Below are positions 26,285-34,181 of a stretch of 64,000 nucleotides of DNA, one piece after another. A program made the position numbers and the translations under genes. The stretch lies in assembly GCF_014650115.1 (NCBI RefSeq), contig NZ_BMUI01000003.1, positions 310,001-374,000 of the forward strand, read 5' to 3'. Position 1 is the first letter of the stretch. Every line of letters begins with the position of its first letter. This stretch comes from Streptomyces olivaceoviridis (GTDB taxonomy: Bacteria; Actinomycetota; Actinomycetes; Streptomycetales; Streptomycetaceae). A model generated the notes under the pieces. It did no database searches. It was given only the letters and a program-made list of their open reading frames with translations, and was not told where the DNA came from.

Positions 26285-27480
26285 CACCGGTCGAGGTCCA
26301 GGCCGAGCATGCGGATGGCGTTGCCCCGCATCAGCTTGTGGACGGTCTCGTCGTCCAGGCCCTTCACATGGTCGAGGGCGACCTCCTTGGTGTGCGGGAA
26401 GGTCGAGTCGACGTGCGGGTAGTCGGTCTCGAAGGTGGCGTTGTCGCGGCCGACGACGTCCAGCGAGGCGACGCCGTGCCGGTCGCGGAAGAAGCAGCAG
26501 AAGATCTGCCGGTAGTAGTACGTCGACGGCGGCTCGGGGACCAGGTCCCTGACCCCGCCCCAGGCGCGGTGCTCCTCCCACACGTCGTCGGCGCGTTCCA
26601 GGGCGTACGGGATCCAGCCCATCTGACCCTCGGAGTAGGCGAGTTTCAGCCGGGGGAAGCGCACCAGGACCCCGCTGAAGAGGTAGTCCATCATCGAGGC
26701 CATGGCGTTGTTGAAGCTCAGGGACGCCTGGACGGCGGGGGGCGCGTCGGGGGAGGCCGCGGGCATCTGGGAGCTGCTGCCGATGTGCATGTTGACGACC
26801 GTCCCGGTCTCCTGGCAGACGGCGAAGAACGGGTCCCAGTAGCCGGAGTGGATGGAGGGCAGCCCGAGGTGGGTGGGGATCTCCGAGAAGGTGACCGCCC
26901 GCACGCCGCGTGCCGCGTTGCGCCGGATCTCGGCGACGGCCAGCCCGACGTCCCACAGCGGGATCAGGCACAGCGGGATCAGCCGGCCGCCGCTGTCCCC
27001 GCACCACTCCTCCACCATCCAGTCGTTGTAGGCGCGCACGCAGGCGAGGGCGACCTCCTTGTCGTGGGCCTCGGCGAAGGTCTGCCCGCAGAAGCGCGGG
27101 AAGGTCGGGAAGCAGAGGCTGGCCTCGACGTGGTTGAGGTCCATGTCGGCGAGCCGGGCCCCGGGGTCCCAGCAGCCGCGCCGCATCTGCTCCCGGGTGA
27201 TCCCCTCCAGGGTCATCTCGTCCCGGTCGAAGCCGACGGCGGCGATGTTCCGCTTGTACGGGAACTTCAGGTCCTCGTAGATCCACCAGTCCGTCGGCTG
27301 TCCCGCCGGGTCCATGGTGATCTGGTACTTCCCGCCGACGTAGGCGAGTTCCCCGATCCCGGCGGTCAGCGGCTGGGGCCCCCGGTCCCGGTACCTGGCG
27401 GGCAGCCAGGTCTCGAAGAGGTGGGCGGGCTCGATGACGTGGTCGTCGACGCTGATGATGCGGGGCAGTTCTCTCGCCAT
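26284..27480 (-). CDS. Amidohydrolase-family (metal-dependent) hydrolase or decarboxylase
   Basis: 398 residues, TIM-barrel amidohydrolase-2 type. IISVDDHVIEPAHLFETWLP gives the first metal ligands (D-x-H form rather than HxH), followed by GTVVNMHIGSSSQMP and TDYPHVDSTFPHTKE (Asp/His near the end). Relatives include ACMSD-type decarboxylases and hydrolases of steroid and aromatic pathways. Start ATG after GGAGGGGACCC. It is the first gene of the three-gene unit and shares operators 8-9 with the divergent CoA ligase. Confidence 0.84.
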   Translation of the reverse strand: MARELPRIISVDDHVIEPAHLFETWLPARYRDRGPQPLTAGIGELAYVGGKYQITMDPAGQPTDWWIYEDLKFPYKRNIAAVGFDRDEMTLEGITREQMRRGCWDPGARLADMDLNHVEASLCFPTFPRFCGQTFAEAHDKEVALACVRAYNDWMVEEWCGDSGGRLIPLCLIPLWDVGLAVAEIRRNAARGVRAVTFSEIPTHLGLPSIHSGYWDPFFAVCQETGTVVNMHIGSSSQMPAASPDAPPAVQASLSFNNAMASMMDYLFSGVLVRFPRLKLAYSEGQMGWIPYALERADDVWEEHRAWGGVRDLVPEPPSTYYYRQIFCCFFRDRHGVASLDVVGRDNATFETDYPHVDSTFPHTKEVALDHVKGLDDETVHKLMRGNAIRMLGLDLDR

Positions 27481-27521
27481 GGGTCCCCTCCGCCGGACGG
27501 TGCTCGACTGGGCCCTGCTGA

Positions 27522-27564
27522 TCTGATGGCCCGTCAGATAGCATGGCATCTGACGAGTCGTCAG
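27522..27564. promoter_or_regulatory. Tandem operators of the acyl-CoA regulon (sites 8 and 9)
   Basis: TCTGATGGCCCGTCAGA (27522-27538) and CTGACGAGTCGTCAG (27550-27564), centres 27 bases apart, between the divergent amidohydrolase and CoA ligase genes. Confidence 0.68.
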
Positions 27565-27581
27565 CCAAGCAGGGGGCAGCC

Positions 27582-29078
27582 GTGAACGAGACTTCGCAGG
27601 CCCTGGGTTCGGCCCGCACGCTGTGGGAGCTGGTCACCCGCCGCGCCGACCTCACCCCCGGCCGGCCGGTCCTGCTCCAGGAGGACCGGGTGCTCACCTT
27701 CGGCGACCTGCGCACCCGGGCCGAGCGCGTCGCGGCCGGCCTGTACGGCATGGGCGTGCGCCCCGGCACGGTGGTCGCCTGGCAGCTGCCCACCCGCATC
27801 GAGACCGCCCTGCTGTCCTTCGCGCTGGCCCGCCTGGGCGCCGTGCAGTCCCCGGTCATCCCCTTCTACCGCGACCGTGAGGTCGGCTTCGCGCTGCGCG
27901 GGTCGAAGGCGGAGTTCTTCGCCGTACCGGGAGTGTGGCGGGGCCACGACCATACGGAAATGGCCCGGCGGCTGGGCGCCAGGGGGATCTTCGAGGCGTA
28001 CGACGACCTCCCCGACGGCGACCCGTCCGTCCTGCCCCCGCCGCCCGCCGAGGGCACCTCGGTCCGCTGGATCTACTGGACCTCGGGCACCACCTCCGAC
28101 CCCAAGGGCGTGCTGCACACCGACCGCTCCCTGATCGCGGGCGGCACCTGCCTGGCGCACGCCCTGCGTCTGTCGGCGGACGACGTCGGCTCGATGGCCT
28201 TCCCCTACGCCCACATCGCCGGCCCCGACTACACCGTGATGCTCCTGCTCTACGGCTTCCCGGCCCTCATGTGCGAGCACTTCGCGCTGCCGCGGGCGCT
28301 GGCGGAGTACCGGCGGCACGGGGTCACCGTGGCCGGCGGCTCCACGGCCTTCTACTCCCTGTTCCTGGCCGAGCAGCGCAAACGGCCGGGCGAGAAGGTG
28401 ATCCCCACCCTGCGGCTGCTCGCGGGCGGCGGCGCCCCGAAGCCACCCGGGCTGTACCACGCCGTGGTCCGCGAGATGGGCGTCCAGCTCACCCACGGCT
28501 ACGGCATGACCGAGGTCCCGATGATCACCATGGGCGACCCGGAGGACACACCCGAGAACCTGGCCACGACCGAGGGGCGGCCCCCGCGGGGCATGGAGGT
28601 CCGGATCACCGACGGCGAGATACGGCTGCGCGGCGAGGCCGTCTGCCAGGGCTACCTGGACCCCGCGCAGACGGCCGCCGCCTTCGACGCCGACGGCTTC
28701 CTGCGCACCGGCGACCTCGGGCACCTGACGCCGTCGGGCCACCTCGTCCTCACCGGCCGGCTCAAGGACGTGATCATCCGCAAGGGCGAGAACATCTCCG
28801 CCAAGGAGGTCGAGGACCTGCTGGCCGCGCATCCGGCGGTGGGCGACGCGGCCGTGATCGGCCTGCCGGACACCGAGCGCGGCGAACTGGTCTGCGCGGT
28901 GGTCGAACAGCAGTCCGATACACCGCAGTTGACCCTGCCGGAGGTCGTGTCCTTCCTCCGCGCGGAAGGACTGTCCGTGCACAAGCTCCCGGAGCGCCTG
29001 GAGGTGGTGGACGCCCTTCCGCGCAACGAGACACTGCGGAAGGTGCTGAAGTACAAGCTGCGGGAGCGGTTCGGGTGA
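27582..29078 (+). CDS. AMP-forming acyl-CoA ligase (FadD3/cyclohexanecarboxylate-CoA ligase-like)
   Basis: 498 residues. AMP-binding motif IYWTSGTTSDPKG at about residue 165, AYGMTEVPM-type motif (HGYGMTEVPMITMG), hinge GRLKDVIIRKGENISAKEVE and C-terminal catalytic-lysine region LPRNETLRKVLKYKLRE. It activates a carboxylic acid to the CoA thioester through an acyl-AMP. GTG start 5 bases after AGGGGG. Divergent from the amidohydrolase operon with shared operators: probably the entry step of the pathway. Confidence 0.87.
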   Translation: MNETSQALGSARTLWELVTRRADLTPGRPVLLQEDRVLTFGDLRTRAERVAAGLYGMGVRPGTVVAWQLPTRIETALLSFALARLGAVQSPVIPFYRDREVGFALRGSKAEFFAVPGVWRGHDHTEMARRLGARGIFEAYDDLPDGDPSVLPPPPAEGTSVRWIYWTSGTTSDPKGVLHTDRSLIAGGTCLAHALRLSADDVGSMAFPYAHIAGPDYTVMLLLYGFPALMCEHFALPRALAEYRRHGVTVAGGSTAFYSLFLAEQRKRPGEKVIPTLRLLAGGGAPKPPGLYHAVVREMGVQLTHGYGMTEVPMITMGDPEDTPENLATTEGRPPRGMEVRITDGEIRLRGEAVCQGYLDPAQTAAAFDADGFLRTGDLGHLTPSGHLVLTGRLKDVIIRKGENISAKEVEDLLAAHPAVGDAAVIGLPDTERGELVCAVVEQQSDTPQLTLPEVVSFLRAEGLSVHKLPERLEVVDALPRNETLRKVLKYKLRERFG

Positions 29079-29081
29079 GGG

Positions 29082-29107
29082 CGGTCCGGTCGACCGCGGC
29101 CGGACCG
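29082..29107. terminator. Hairpin between converging genes
   Basis: CGGTCCGG (29082-29089) and CCGGACCG (29100-29107), 8-bp stem with a 10-base loop, between the CoA ligase stop and the EF-hand gene stop; can serve both strands. Confidence 0.6.
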
Positions 29108-29122
29108 TGCCGTGGGTTCCCG

Positions 29123-29635
29123 CTATTCGGGGACCGTGAAGTAGCGCGCGAACGCCGGTACGATCTCCGCCTCGCCGATCCTGCGGTCGCCGTCGGTGTC
29201 GAGGGCGGCGGCGGCCTGGCGGGCGGTCTCCTCCGGGACGTGGAACACGCGCAGCACGCGCGCGGTGTCGGCGGTGCCGATCCGGCCGTCGGCGTCCGTG
29301 CCGGCCACCGCCAGGGCCGCGTGCAGGAAGGGCCGGGCGATCTCGGCGAAGCGGCCGGGGTTGTCGCGCAGCCGCTTGACCGCGCCGGTGACGAACTCCG
29401 CACGGGTGATGCGCTGGTCGCCGTCCCGGTCGGCGATGCCGGCCATGCCCTGCCAGAACGCCTCCGCGCCGGCGTACAGCGCCTGCCCCTTGTCGGAGCG
29501 GGCGGGTACGGCGAACTCGGCGAGCAGCGCCTTGGCCGCCGCGTTGAAGTCCTCCCGGTCGATGTAGCCGTTGCCGTCCTGGTCGAAGGTGGCGAACCGG
29601 GCGGCGATCCTGCGCTCGTACTCGGTGCTGACCAT
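29123..29635 (-). CDS. EF-hand calcium-binding protein (calerythrin-like)
   Basis: 170 residues with four EF-hand positions: DQDGNGYIDRED (about 17), DRDGDQRITRAE (about 68), a degenerate DADGRIGTADTA (about 113) lacking several ligands, and DTDGDRRIGEAE (about 147). Length and spacing match calerythrin and the Streptomyces Cab proteins, which buffer cytoplasmic calcium during aerial growth. Start ATG giving MVSTEYERRIAARF. Loop 1 ends with Asp instead of the usual Glu, so its calcium affinity may be weak. Confidence 0.88.
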   Translation of the reverse strand: MVSTEYERRIAARFATFDQDGNGYIDREDFNAAAKALLAEFAVPARSDKGQALYAGAEAFWQGMAGIADRDGDQRITRAEFVTGAVKRLRDNPGRFAEIARPFLHAALAVAGTDADGRIGTADTARVLRVFHVPEETARQAAAALDTDGDRRIGEAEIVPAFARYFTVPE

Positions 29636-29814
29636 GTCTGTTCGGGCCGCCTTACATGAGGGTCGTACGGGTGGTCCTGCCCGTGCGTGGGGGTGACCTG
29701 GCAGGGAGCGTACGACGCGGACGGCCGGCAGACGGCGGGAAACCGGCGGTTGTGCCAAGACCGGGGGAATTCCGCGACAACAGTGTGGCCGTGTCGCGAC
29801 GCCGTGACGGCCGC

Positions 29815-30189
29815 TCAGGCGGAGAGCGGCCCGGCCTCGTCCGTGGTCGCGGAGTCCACGTCGGGGTGGACGTCGAAGAGGCGGCGCACGCCGAGCGCGC
29901 CGAGCACGCGGTTGACGTGCGAGCCGTCCTCGGCTCCCCGGTCCGGCAGGATCAGCCGCAGCCGGCCCTGGCAGGAGCGGATCAGCCGACGGGCTGCGAT
30001 GAGGACGCCGACCCCGCTGGAGTCGCAGAAGAACACGTCGGAGAGGTCCACGACGAGGCTGTGGTGTCCCTCGGCGACGCTGTCGTGCACCCGTTGGCGC
30101 AGCACCGGCGAAGTCATCAGGTCCAGTTCCCCGGACACCCGGAGGACGGCCCACTCGCCCTGTTCGACGCCGGTCACGCTGAATGCCAC
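29815..30189 (-). CDS. STAS-domain anti-sigma factor antagonist
   Basis: 124 residues. STAS fold with the phosphoacceptor region LVVDLSDVFFCDSSGVGVLIAARR; Ser58/Ser59 in CDSSG is the site phosphorylated by RsbW-type kinases in the family. Unphosphorylated antagonist releases a sigma factor from its anti-sigma partner. No kinase gene is adjacent, but a sigma/anti-sigma pair is divergent 340 bases away. The acidic tail (PDVDSATTDEAGPLSA) is non-conserved. Confidence 0.9.
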   Translation of the reverse strand: MAFSVTGVEQGEWAVLRVSGELDLMTSPVLRQRVHDSVAEGHHSLVVDLSDVFFCDSSGVGVLIAARRLIRSCQGRLRLILPDRGAEDGSHVNRVLGALGVRRLFDVHPDVDSATTDEAGPLSA

Positions 30190-30529
30190 GGCCCTGCCCT
30201 CCGCTCGCCGGATCTCCCGGAACCGCCCGGAAACGGAAGCAGTTCCTACGTTTCCTGTCGCGCGGCTGCCCAGCGGCCGTTCCCTGAAACGTGACGCGAC
30301 AAACGGCAGTCGATCGACTAGGGGCTTGTTTCGGTCACTATCGATCCTGTTCGATCAGAGGTGCACGCACCTCGTGTGAAGGATGTGTGAAGGGGGCACT
30401 ATCACCTGCGGCCCTTCCGGGGGCGCACATTGGCACAAAGGGGCGTGCGCCGTCAGGCGTGCCGACTACATTCGAGAAGGCAGGACCGACAGGCTGGACG
30501 GGCCGGACAGGGGGAGGGGAGGGGACCGC
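30190..30529. other. Intergenic region with divergent promoters, 340 bases
   Basis: Between the STAS gene (minus) and the sigma factor gene (plus). It is relatively AT-rich around 30290-30360 and contains the 12-bp palindrome AGTCGATCGACT (30308-30319). No coding frame is evident. Promoters for both genes must lie here; I could not assign a convincing -10/-35 pair. Confidence 0.6.
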
Positions 30530-31087
30530 ATGGCCAGGAAGGACGTACCGCCCCGCTGGGACCGCAAGATGCAGCAACGGCTCGCGCGCGGTGAGGCGGC
30601 AGCCCTCGGCGAGCTGTACGACCGCTTCGCCTCCCTCGTGCACAGCCTCGCCCACCGCGTCCTCGCCGGCGAACAGGACGCCGACGCCGTCACCCGCGAG
30701 GTCTTCGCCCACGTCTGGGAACACCCCGAGACCTACGACCCCCAGCAGGGCCCCCTGCGCTCCTGGATCGCCGCCGTCACCCACCGGGTCGCCGTACAGC
30801 GGCTGCGCGACCGGGAGGAACCGGAGCAGCCGCGACGCGAGGATCTGGAGAGCGAGGTCCGCCGCGCCTCGGTCGCCGCCCGCGCCGACTACATCGTGCA
30901 CTCCATGCCGGCCCCGCTGCGCGCCGCCCTCGACCTGGCCTACTTCCAGCGCCGCGACTACCGCCAGACCGCGGCCGACCTCGGCGTCACCGAGGACGAG
31001 GCCCGCCGCCGGCTCCGCCTCGGCCTCCAACTCCTCTCCACCGCCCACGACACCGGCACACCGCCGGGATACCGGGGTGCGGTGTGA
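30530..31087 (+). CDS. ECF-type RNA polymerase sigma factor
   Basis: 185 residues. Region 2 at about 14-80 (EAAALGELYDRFASLVHSLAHRVL...VTREVFAHVWEHPETYD, then SWIAAVTHRVAVQRLRDREE) and region 4 at about 125-170 (LRAALDLAYFQRRDYRQTAADLGVTEDEARRRLRLGLQLL). ATG start 8 bases after GGGGAGGGG. The overlapping downstream gene encodes its likely zinc-finger anti-sigma partner. It corresponds to the sigma gene beside a STAS gene in S. coelicolor (SCO4409/4410 region, by memory). Confidence 0.9.
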   Translation: MARKDVPPRWDRKMQQRLARGEAAALGELYDRFASLVHSLAHRVLAGEQDADAVTREVFAHVWEHPETYDPQQGPLRSWIAAVTHRVAVQRLRDREEPEQPRREDLESEVRRASVAARADYIVHSMPAPLRAALDLAYFQRRDYRQTAADLGVTEDEARRRLRLGLQLLSTAHDTGTPPGYRGAV

Positions 31088-32478
31088 AGGGGACGGGCGG
31101 CTCCGGGGCACACGACGAGTACGGCGAGTACGGCGAACACGCCGGCCACGGGGAAGAGGGCCGTGGCGGTGCCGCACGCGGCGAACGGCCCCGGGGCTAC
31201 GCCGACGGGCGCGGCTCGGGGGACGTGCCGCCCGGTGCCGGCGGGTCCGGTCCCGTCCCGGCCCCGCGGATACCCATGCCCCGCGCTTCCGTGGAGGACA
31301 GCGGGCTCCCGCTGCCCGACCTCGCCGATCCGGGGGACCTCGCACCCGTGCCGCTCGACCTGTCGCACGACGTCCTGAAGTCGCTGCTCGGCGCCTGGGC
31401 GCTGGCCGCCTGCTCGGCGGCGGAGACGGCGGCCGTCGAGGAGCACCTGGGCGACTGCGGATCCTGCGCCGACGAGGCCCGCCGGCTGCGCGAGGCCGTC
31501 GGCCTGCTGCACCAGCCGGAGAGCCTGGACCTGAACCCGGCGCTGCGCACCCGCGTCCTGGCCGCCTGCCTGAACCGCCGGCCGCCGCGCATCCCGGTGC
31601 CCGACTGGGCGGCGCCGTACGACGCCGAGACCGCGCGGCTGGACGCGCTGCTCCAGGACTTCGGGGACGCGGAGTGGCACGCGCCGGTGCGGCTGCGCTG
31701 GTTCGAGGCCGACGCACCGACGAGCCGCCGTTCGACCGTCGCCGGGGTGATCGCGCACCTGCTGTCGGTGGACGGGCTGGTCGCGACGGCGCTCGGGCTG
31801 GAGGACCCGCTGGCCGAGGTCGCCGACGCCGACAGGGGCGCCGTGGGTCCGGCGGGCCGCACGGAGGCGTACTGGCGGGCCTCGCACTTCCCGCCGACGC
31901 GCTCGGTGCGGGGGCCGTGGCGGGAGCAGAGCCACAGCCTGGTGCGGACCGTGTCCTTCACCGGCGGCCACGCGGGCGGGCTCACGGTGCCGTACGGCGA
32001 CTTCGCGCTGCCGCTGCACGACGCGATGCTGGACCGCGCCTTCGAGTGCTGGGTGCACGCCGAGGACATCGCCGAGGCGGTGGACTATCCGTACGCGCCG
32101 CCGGCGCCGCGGCACCTCAACCGGATGATCGACCTCGCGGCCCGTCTGCTGCCGACGGCGCTCGCCGCGCGCCGCCGGGCGGGACTGTCCGGGCCGGGCC
32201 GCCGGACCCCGCACCTGGTCCCGGCGGGCGCGCCCGGCCGCAGCCTGCGCCTGGAGATCGAGGGACCGGCCGGCGGCGAGTGGCTGATCCCCCTCGACTC
32301 ACCGGCGGCGGTGGGCTCCGCCGACTTCGAGGTGGCCCACGTGGCCCTGGACGGCGTGGAGTTCTGCAAGCTGGCGGCAGGGCATGTGCCTCCGGCGGAA
32401 GCCGCGGTCGGCCAGGTGGGCGACCGGGAGGCCATCAGGGACGTGCTCTTCGCGGTCGCGTCGTTGAGCCGGATGTAG
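31084..32478 (+). CDS. Zinc-finger anti-sigma factor fused to an MDMPI-like domain
   Basis: 464 residues. Low-complexity Gly/Glu-rich start, then a ZAS domain around residues 95-145 (LLGAWALAACSAAETAAVEEHLGDCGSCADEARRL, with HxxxCxxC), and a C-terminal DinB/MDMPI fold (about 175-400). The last domain keeps potential metal ligands: His in GVIAHLLSVD and Glu/His in ECWVHAEDIAEAV, as in mycothiol-dependent maleylpyruvate isomerases. No membrane segment is seen, so it is cytoplasmic. The GTG overlaps the sigma stop codon. It presumably holds the upstream sigma factor inactive and may respond to thiol state. Confidence 0.86.
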   Translation: MKGTGGSGAHDEYGEYGEHAGHGEEGRGGAARGERPRGYADGRGSGDVPPGAGGSGPVPAPRIPMPRASVEDSGLPLPDLADPGDLAPVPLDLSHDVLKSLLGAWALAACSAAETAAVEEHLGDCGSCADEARRLREAVGLLHQPESLDLNPALRTRVLAACLNRRPPRIPVPDWAAPYDAETARLDALLQDFGDAEWHAPVRLRWFEADAPTSRRSTVAGVIAHLLSVDGLVATALGLEDPLAEVADADRGAVGPAGRTEAYWRASHFPPTRSVRGPWREQSHSLVRTVSFTGGHAGGLTVPYGDFALPLHDAMLDRAFECWVHAEDIAEAVDYPYAPPAPRHLNRMIDLAARLLPTALAARRRAGLSGPGRRTPHLVPAGAPGRSLRLEIEGPAGGEWLIPLDSPAAVGSADFEVAHVALDGVEFCKLAAGHVPPAEAAVGQVGDREAIRDVLFAVASLSRM

Positions 32479-32502
32479 GGGCGGGACCGGACGCGTCGGC
32501 GG

Positions 32503-32572
32503 CTGCGGGTGGTCGGGGGCTGCGGGTGGTCGGGGGTTGCTCGCGCGGTTCCCCGCGCCCCGGGGGCGCCCG
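32503..32572. repeat. Dispersed intergenic repeat, copy 1
   Basis: Two direct copies of TGCGGGTGGTCGGGGG (from 32504 and 32521) followed by the core TCGCGCGGTTCCCCGCGCCCC (32541-32561), which can form a hairpin. Related cores occur near 41890 and 52125. Confidence 0.65.
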
Positions 32573-32577
32573 GCCGG

Positions 32578-33462
32578 CTAGGCGAACACCACCGTCCGGC
32601 GCCCGTTGAGCAGGATCCTCCGCTCCGCGTGCCACTTCACGGCCCGCGCCAGCGCCTGGCACTCCACGTCCCGGCCGATGGCCACCAGCTGGTCCGGCGT
32701 CACGTCGTGCCCGACCCGCTCGACCTCCTGCTCGATGATCGGGCCCTCGTCCAGGTCCGCGGTGACGTAGTGCGCCGTCGCGCCGATCAGCTTCACACCC
32801 CGCGCGTGCGCCTGGTGATACGGCTTCGCGCCCTTGAAGCTCGGCAGGAAGGAGTGGTGGATGTTGATGATCCGGCCGCTGAGCTGCTTGCACAGGTCGT
32901 CGGAGAGGACCTGCATGTAGCGGGCGAGGACGACCAGCTCGACCTTCTCCTCGCGGACGATCTCCAGCAGCCTCGACTCGGCCTCCGACTTGGTGTCCTT
33001 CGTCACCGGGATGTGGTGGAAGGGAATGTTGTAGGAGCCCACCAGCTCCTCAAAGTCGGTGTGGTTGGACACCACGCCCACGATCTCCACCGGCAGCGCG
33101 CCGATCCGGGCCCGGAACAGCAGGTCGTTCAGGCAGTGCCCGAACTTGCTGACCATCAGCAGGATGCGCATCTTCTCGTCGGCCCGGTGGATCTGCCAGT
33201 CCATGTGGAAGGAGTCACCGATCGCGGCGAAGCTCGCCCGCAGCTTGTCCACCGTCACCGGCGCCTCGGCCGAGAAGTGGACGCGCATGAAGAACAGTCC
33301 CGTGTCGTGGTCGCCGAACTGCTGACTGTCCTCGATGTTGCAGCCGGTCATGAACAGGTAGCTGGACACGGCGTGCACAATGCCCTTTTTGTCCGGGCAG
33401 GAGAGCGTGAGGACGTACTGGTCGGCCGGTGCGGCGGCGGAAGAGGCGGACTGATCGGTCAT
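32578..33462 (-). CDS. purU: Formyltetrahydrofolate deformylase
   Basis: 294 residues. N-terminal ACT domain (YVLTLSCPDKKGIVHAVSSYLF, residues about 15-95) and C-terminal formyltransferase domain with the catalytic set NHT (VVSNHTDF), NIHHSFLPSFKGAKPYHQA and ATAHYVTADLDEGPIIEQ. It hydrolyses 10-formyl-THF to formate and THF, feeding purine synthesis and one-carbon balance. Start ATG giving MTDQSASSAAAP. Length equals the family norm. Confidence 0.95.
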   Translation of the reverse strand: MTDQSASSAAAPADQYVLTLSCPDKKGIVHAVSSYLFMTGCNIEDSQQFGDHDTGLFFMRVHFSAEAPVTVDKLRASFAAIGDSFHMDWQIHRADEKMRILLMVSKFGHCLNDLLFRARIGALPVEIVGVVSNHTDFEELVGSYNIPFHHIPVTKDTKSEAESRLLEIVREEKVELVVLARYMQVLSDDLCKQLSGRIINIHHSFLPSFKGAKPYHQAHARGVKLIGATAHYVTADLDEGPIIEQEVERVGHDVTPDQLVAIGRDVECQALARAVKWHAERRILLNGRRTVVFA

Positions 33463-33482
33463 GCCCCACAGGGTCCCACACC

Positions 33483-33504
33483 GGCCGCCCGCCATGGGGC
33501 GGCC
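33483..33504 (-). terminator. Hairpin between the SCO4402-like gene and purU
   Basis: GGCCGCCC / GGGCGGCC, 8-bp stem, 6-base loop, located after the SCO4402-like gene and before purU on the minus strand. Confidence 0.5.
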
Positions 33505-33542
33505 GTCCGCCACGCGGACCGCGCCAGGACCCGTCAGGGCCC

Positions 33543-33586
33543 CGTCGGAACCTCGTCGGAACCTCGTCAGGACCTCGTCAGGATCC
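33543..33586. repeat. Four 11-bp tandem repeats at the 3' end of the SCO4402-like gene
   Basis: CGTCGGAACCT twice, then CGTCAGGACCT and CGTCAGGATCC. The stop codon lies inside the third unit, so the C-terminal residues can vary between strains by unit gain or loss. Confidence 0.7.
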
Positions 33587-34064
33587 GCAGCACGTCCAGG
33601 CTCTTCGGCGGTGTGTCCGGGTCCTCCCCGTCGCTCGCCGACATCCGCACGTGCGCGTCCCGGGCCGCCCGCACCGCGTCCGGCCAGCCGGAGTGGTCCA
33701 GGTAGGCGGCGACGGGCGCGTCCGGGCCGACCTGGTGCATGATCCGCAGCACCCGCAGCACGGCGGTGTCGACGAGCGCCGCCTCCTGAGAGTCCCGGAA
33801 TATGGTGCCGACGTACTTCTCGGCCGACCAGCTGTCCAGCCAGGTGTCCTCCACCAGCCGGTACACGGCGTCCGTGACGTCGCCGTAGCCGTCCACGCCG
33901 GCCAGCCAGACGTCCCGCTGGAACACCGGGTCGGAGAGCATGTGCAGCGCCGAGCGCACATTGCTGCGCCAGCGCCACCACGGCATGTCATTCAAGGGCA
34001 TGCCGCCCATGGTGGAGGAGCGACGGCCGCGACGGGAAGAGTTCTCCGAACCTTGCACGGTCAT
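33567..34064 (-). CDS. SCO4402-family protein of unknown function
   Basis: 165 residues, cytoplasmic, with a conserved Trp-rich start MPLNDMPWWRWRSNVRSALHM and LEDTWLDSWSAEKYVGTIF-like motifs (VEDTWLDSWSAEKYVGTIFR). No known domain is recognised. The family is conserved next to purU in Streptomyces. Start ATG giving MTVQGSENSSRRGRR; a GTG 6 codons upstream is also possible. The upstream gene is divergent. Confidence 0.75.
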   Translation of the reverse strand: MTVQGSENSSRRGRRSSTMGGMPLNDMPWWRWRSNVRSALHMLSDPVFQRDVWLAGVDGYGDVTDAVYRLVEDTWLDSWSAEKYVGTIFRDSQEAALVDTAVLRVLRIMHQVGPDAPVAAYLDHSGWPDAVRAARDAHVRMSASDGEDPDTPPKSLDVLRILTRS

Positions 34065-34181
34065 CGATCGTACGTTCCCCACCCCAGAAGCCTCACATGC
34101 CCCCGTAATTCACCTCCGCGTCACCCTTCGTTGACCAAGGGTCACTCCCGGGTTAGTGCTGTGAGGGAATCGTGTGTGTGC

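Noticed and set aside
24110..26422. 770-codon plus-strand frame across two dehydrogenase genes
   Set aside because: Low-complexity shadow frame with no domain and no ribosome site; the real genes are on the minus strand.
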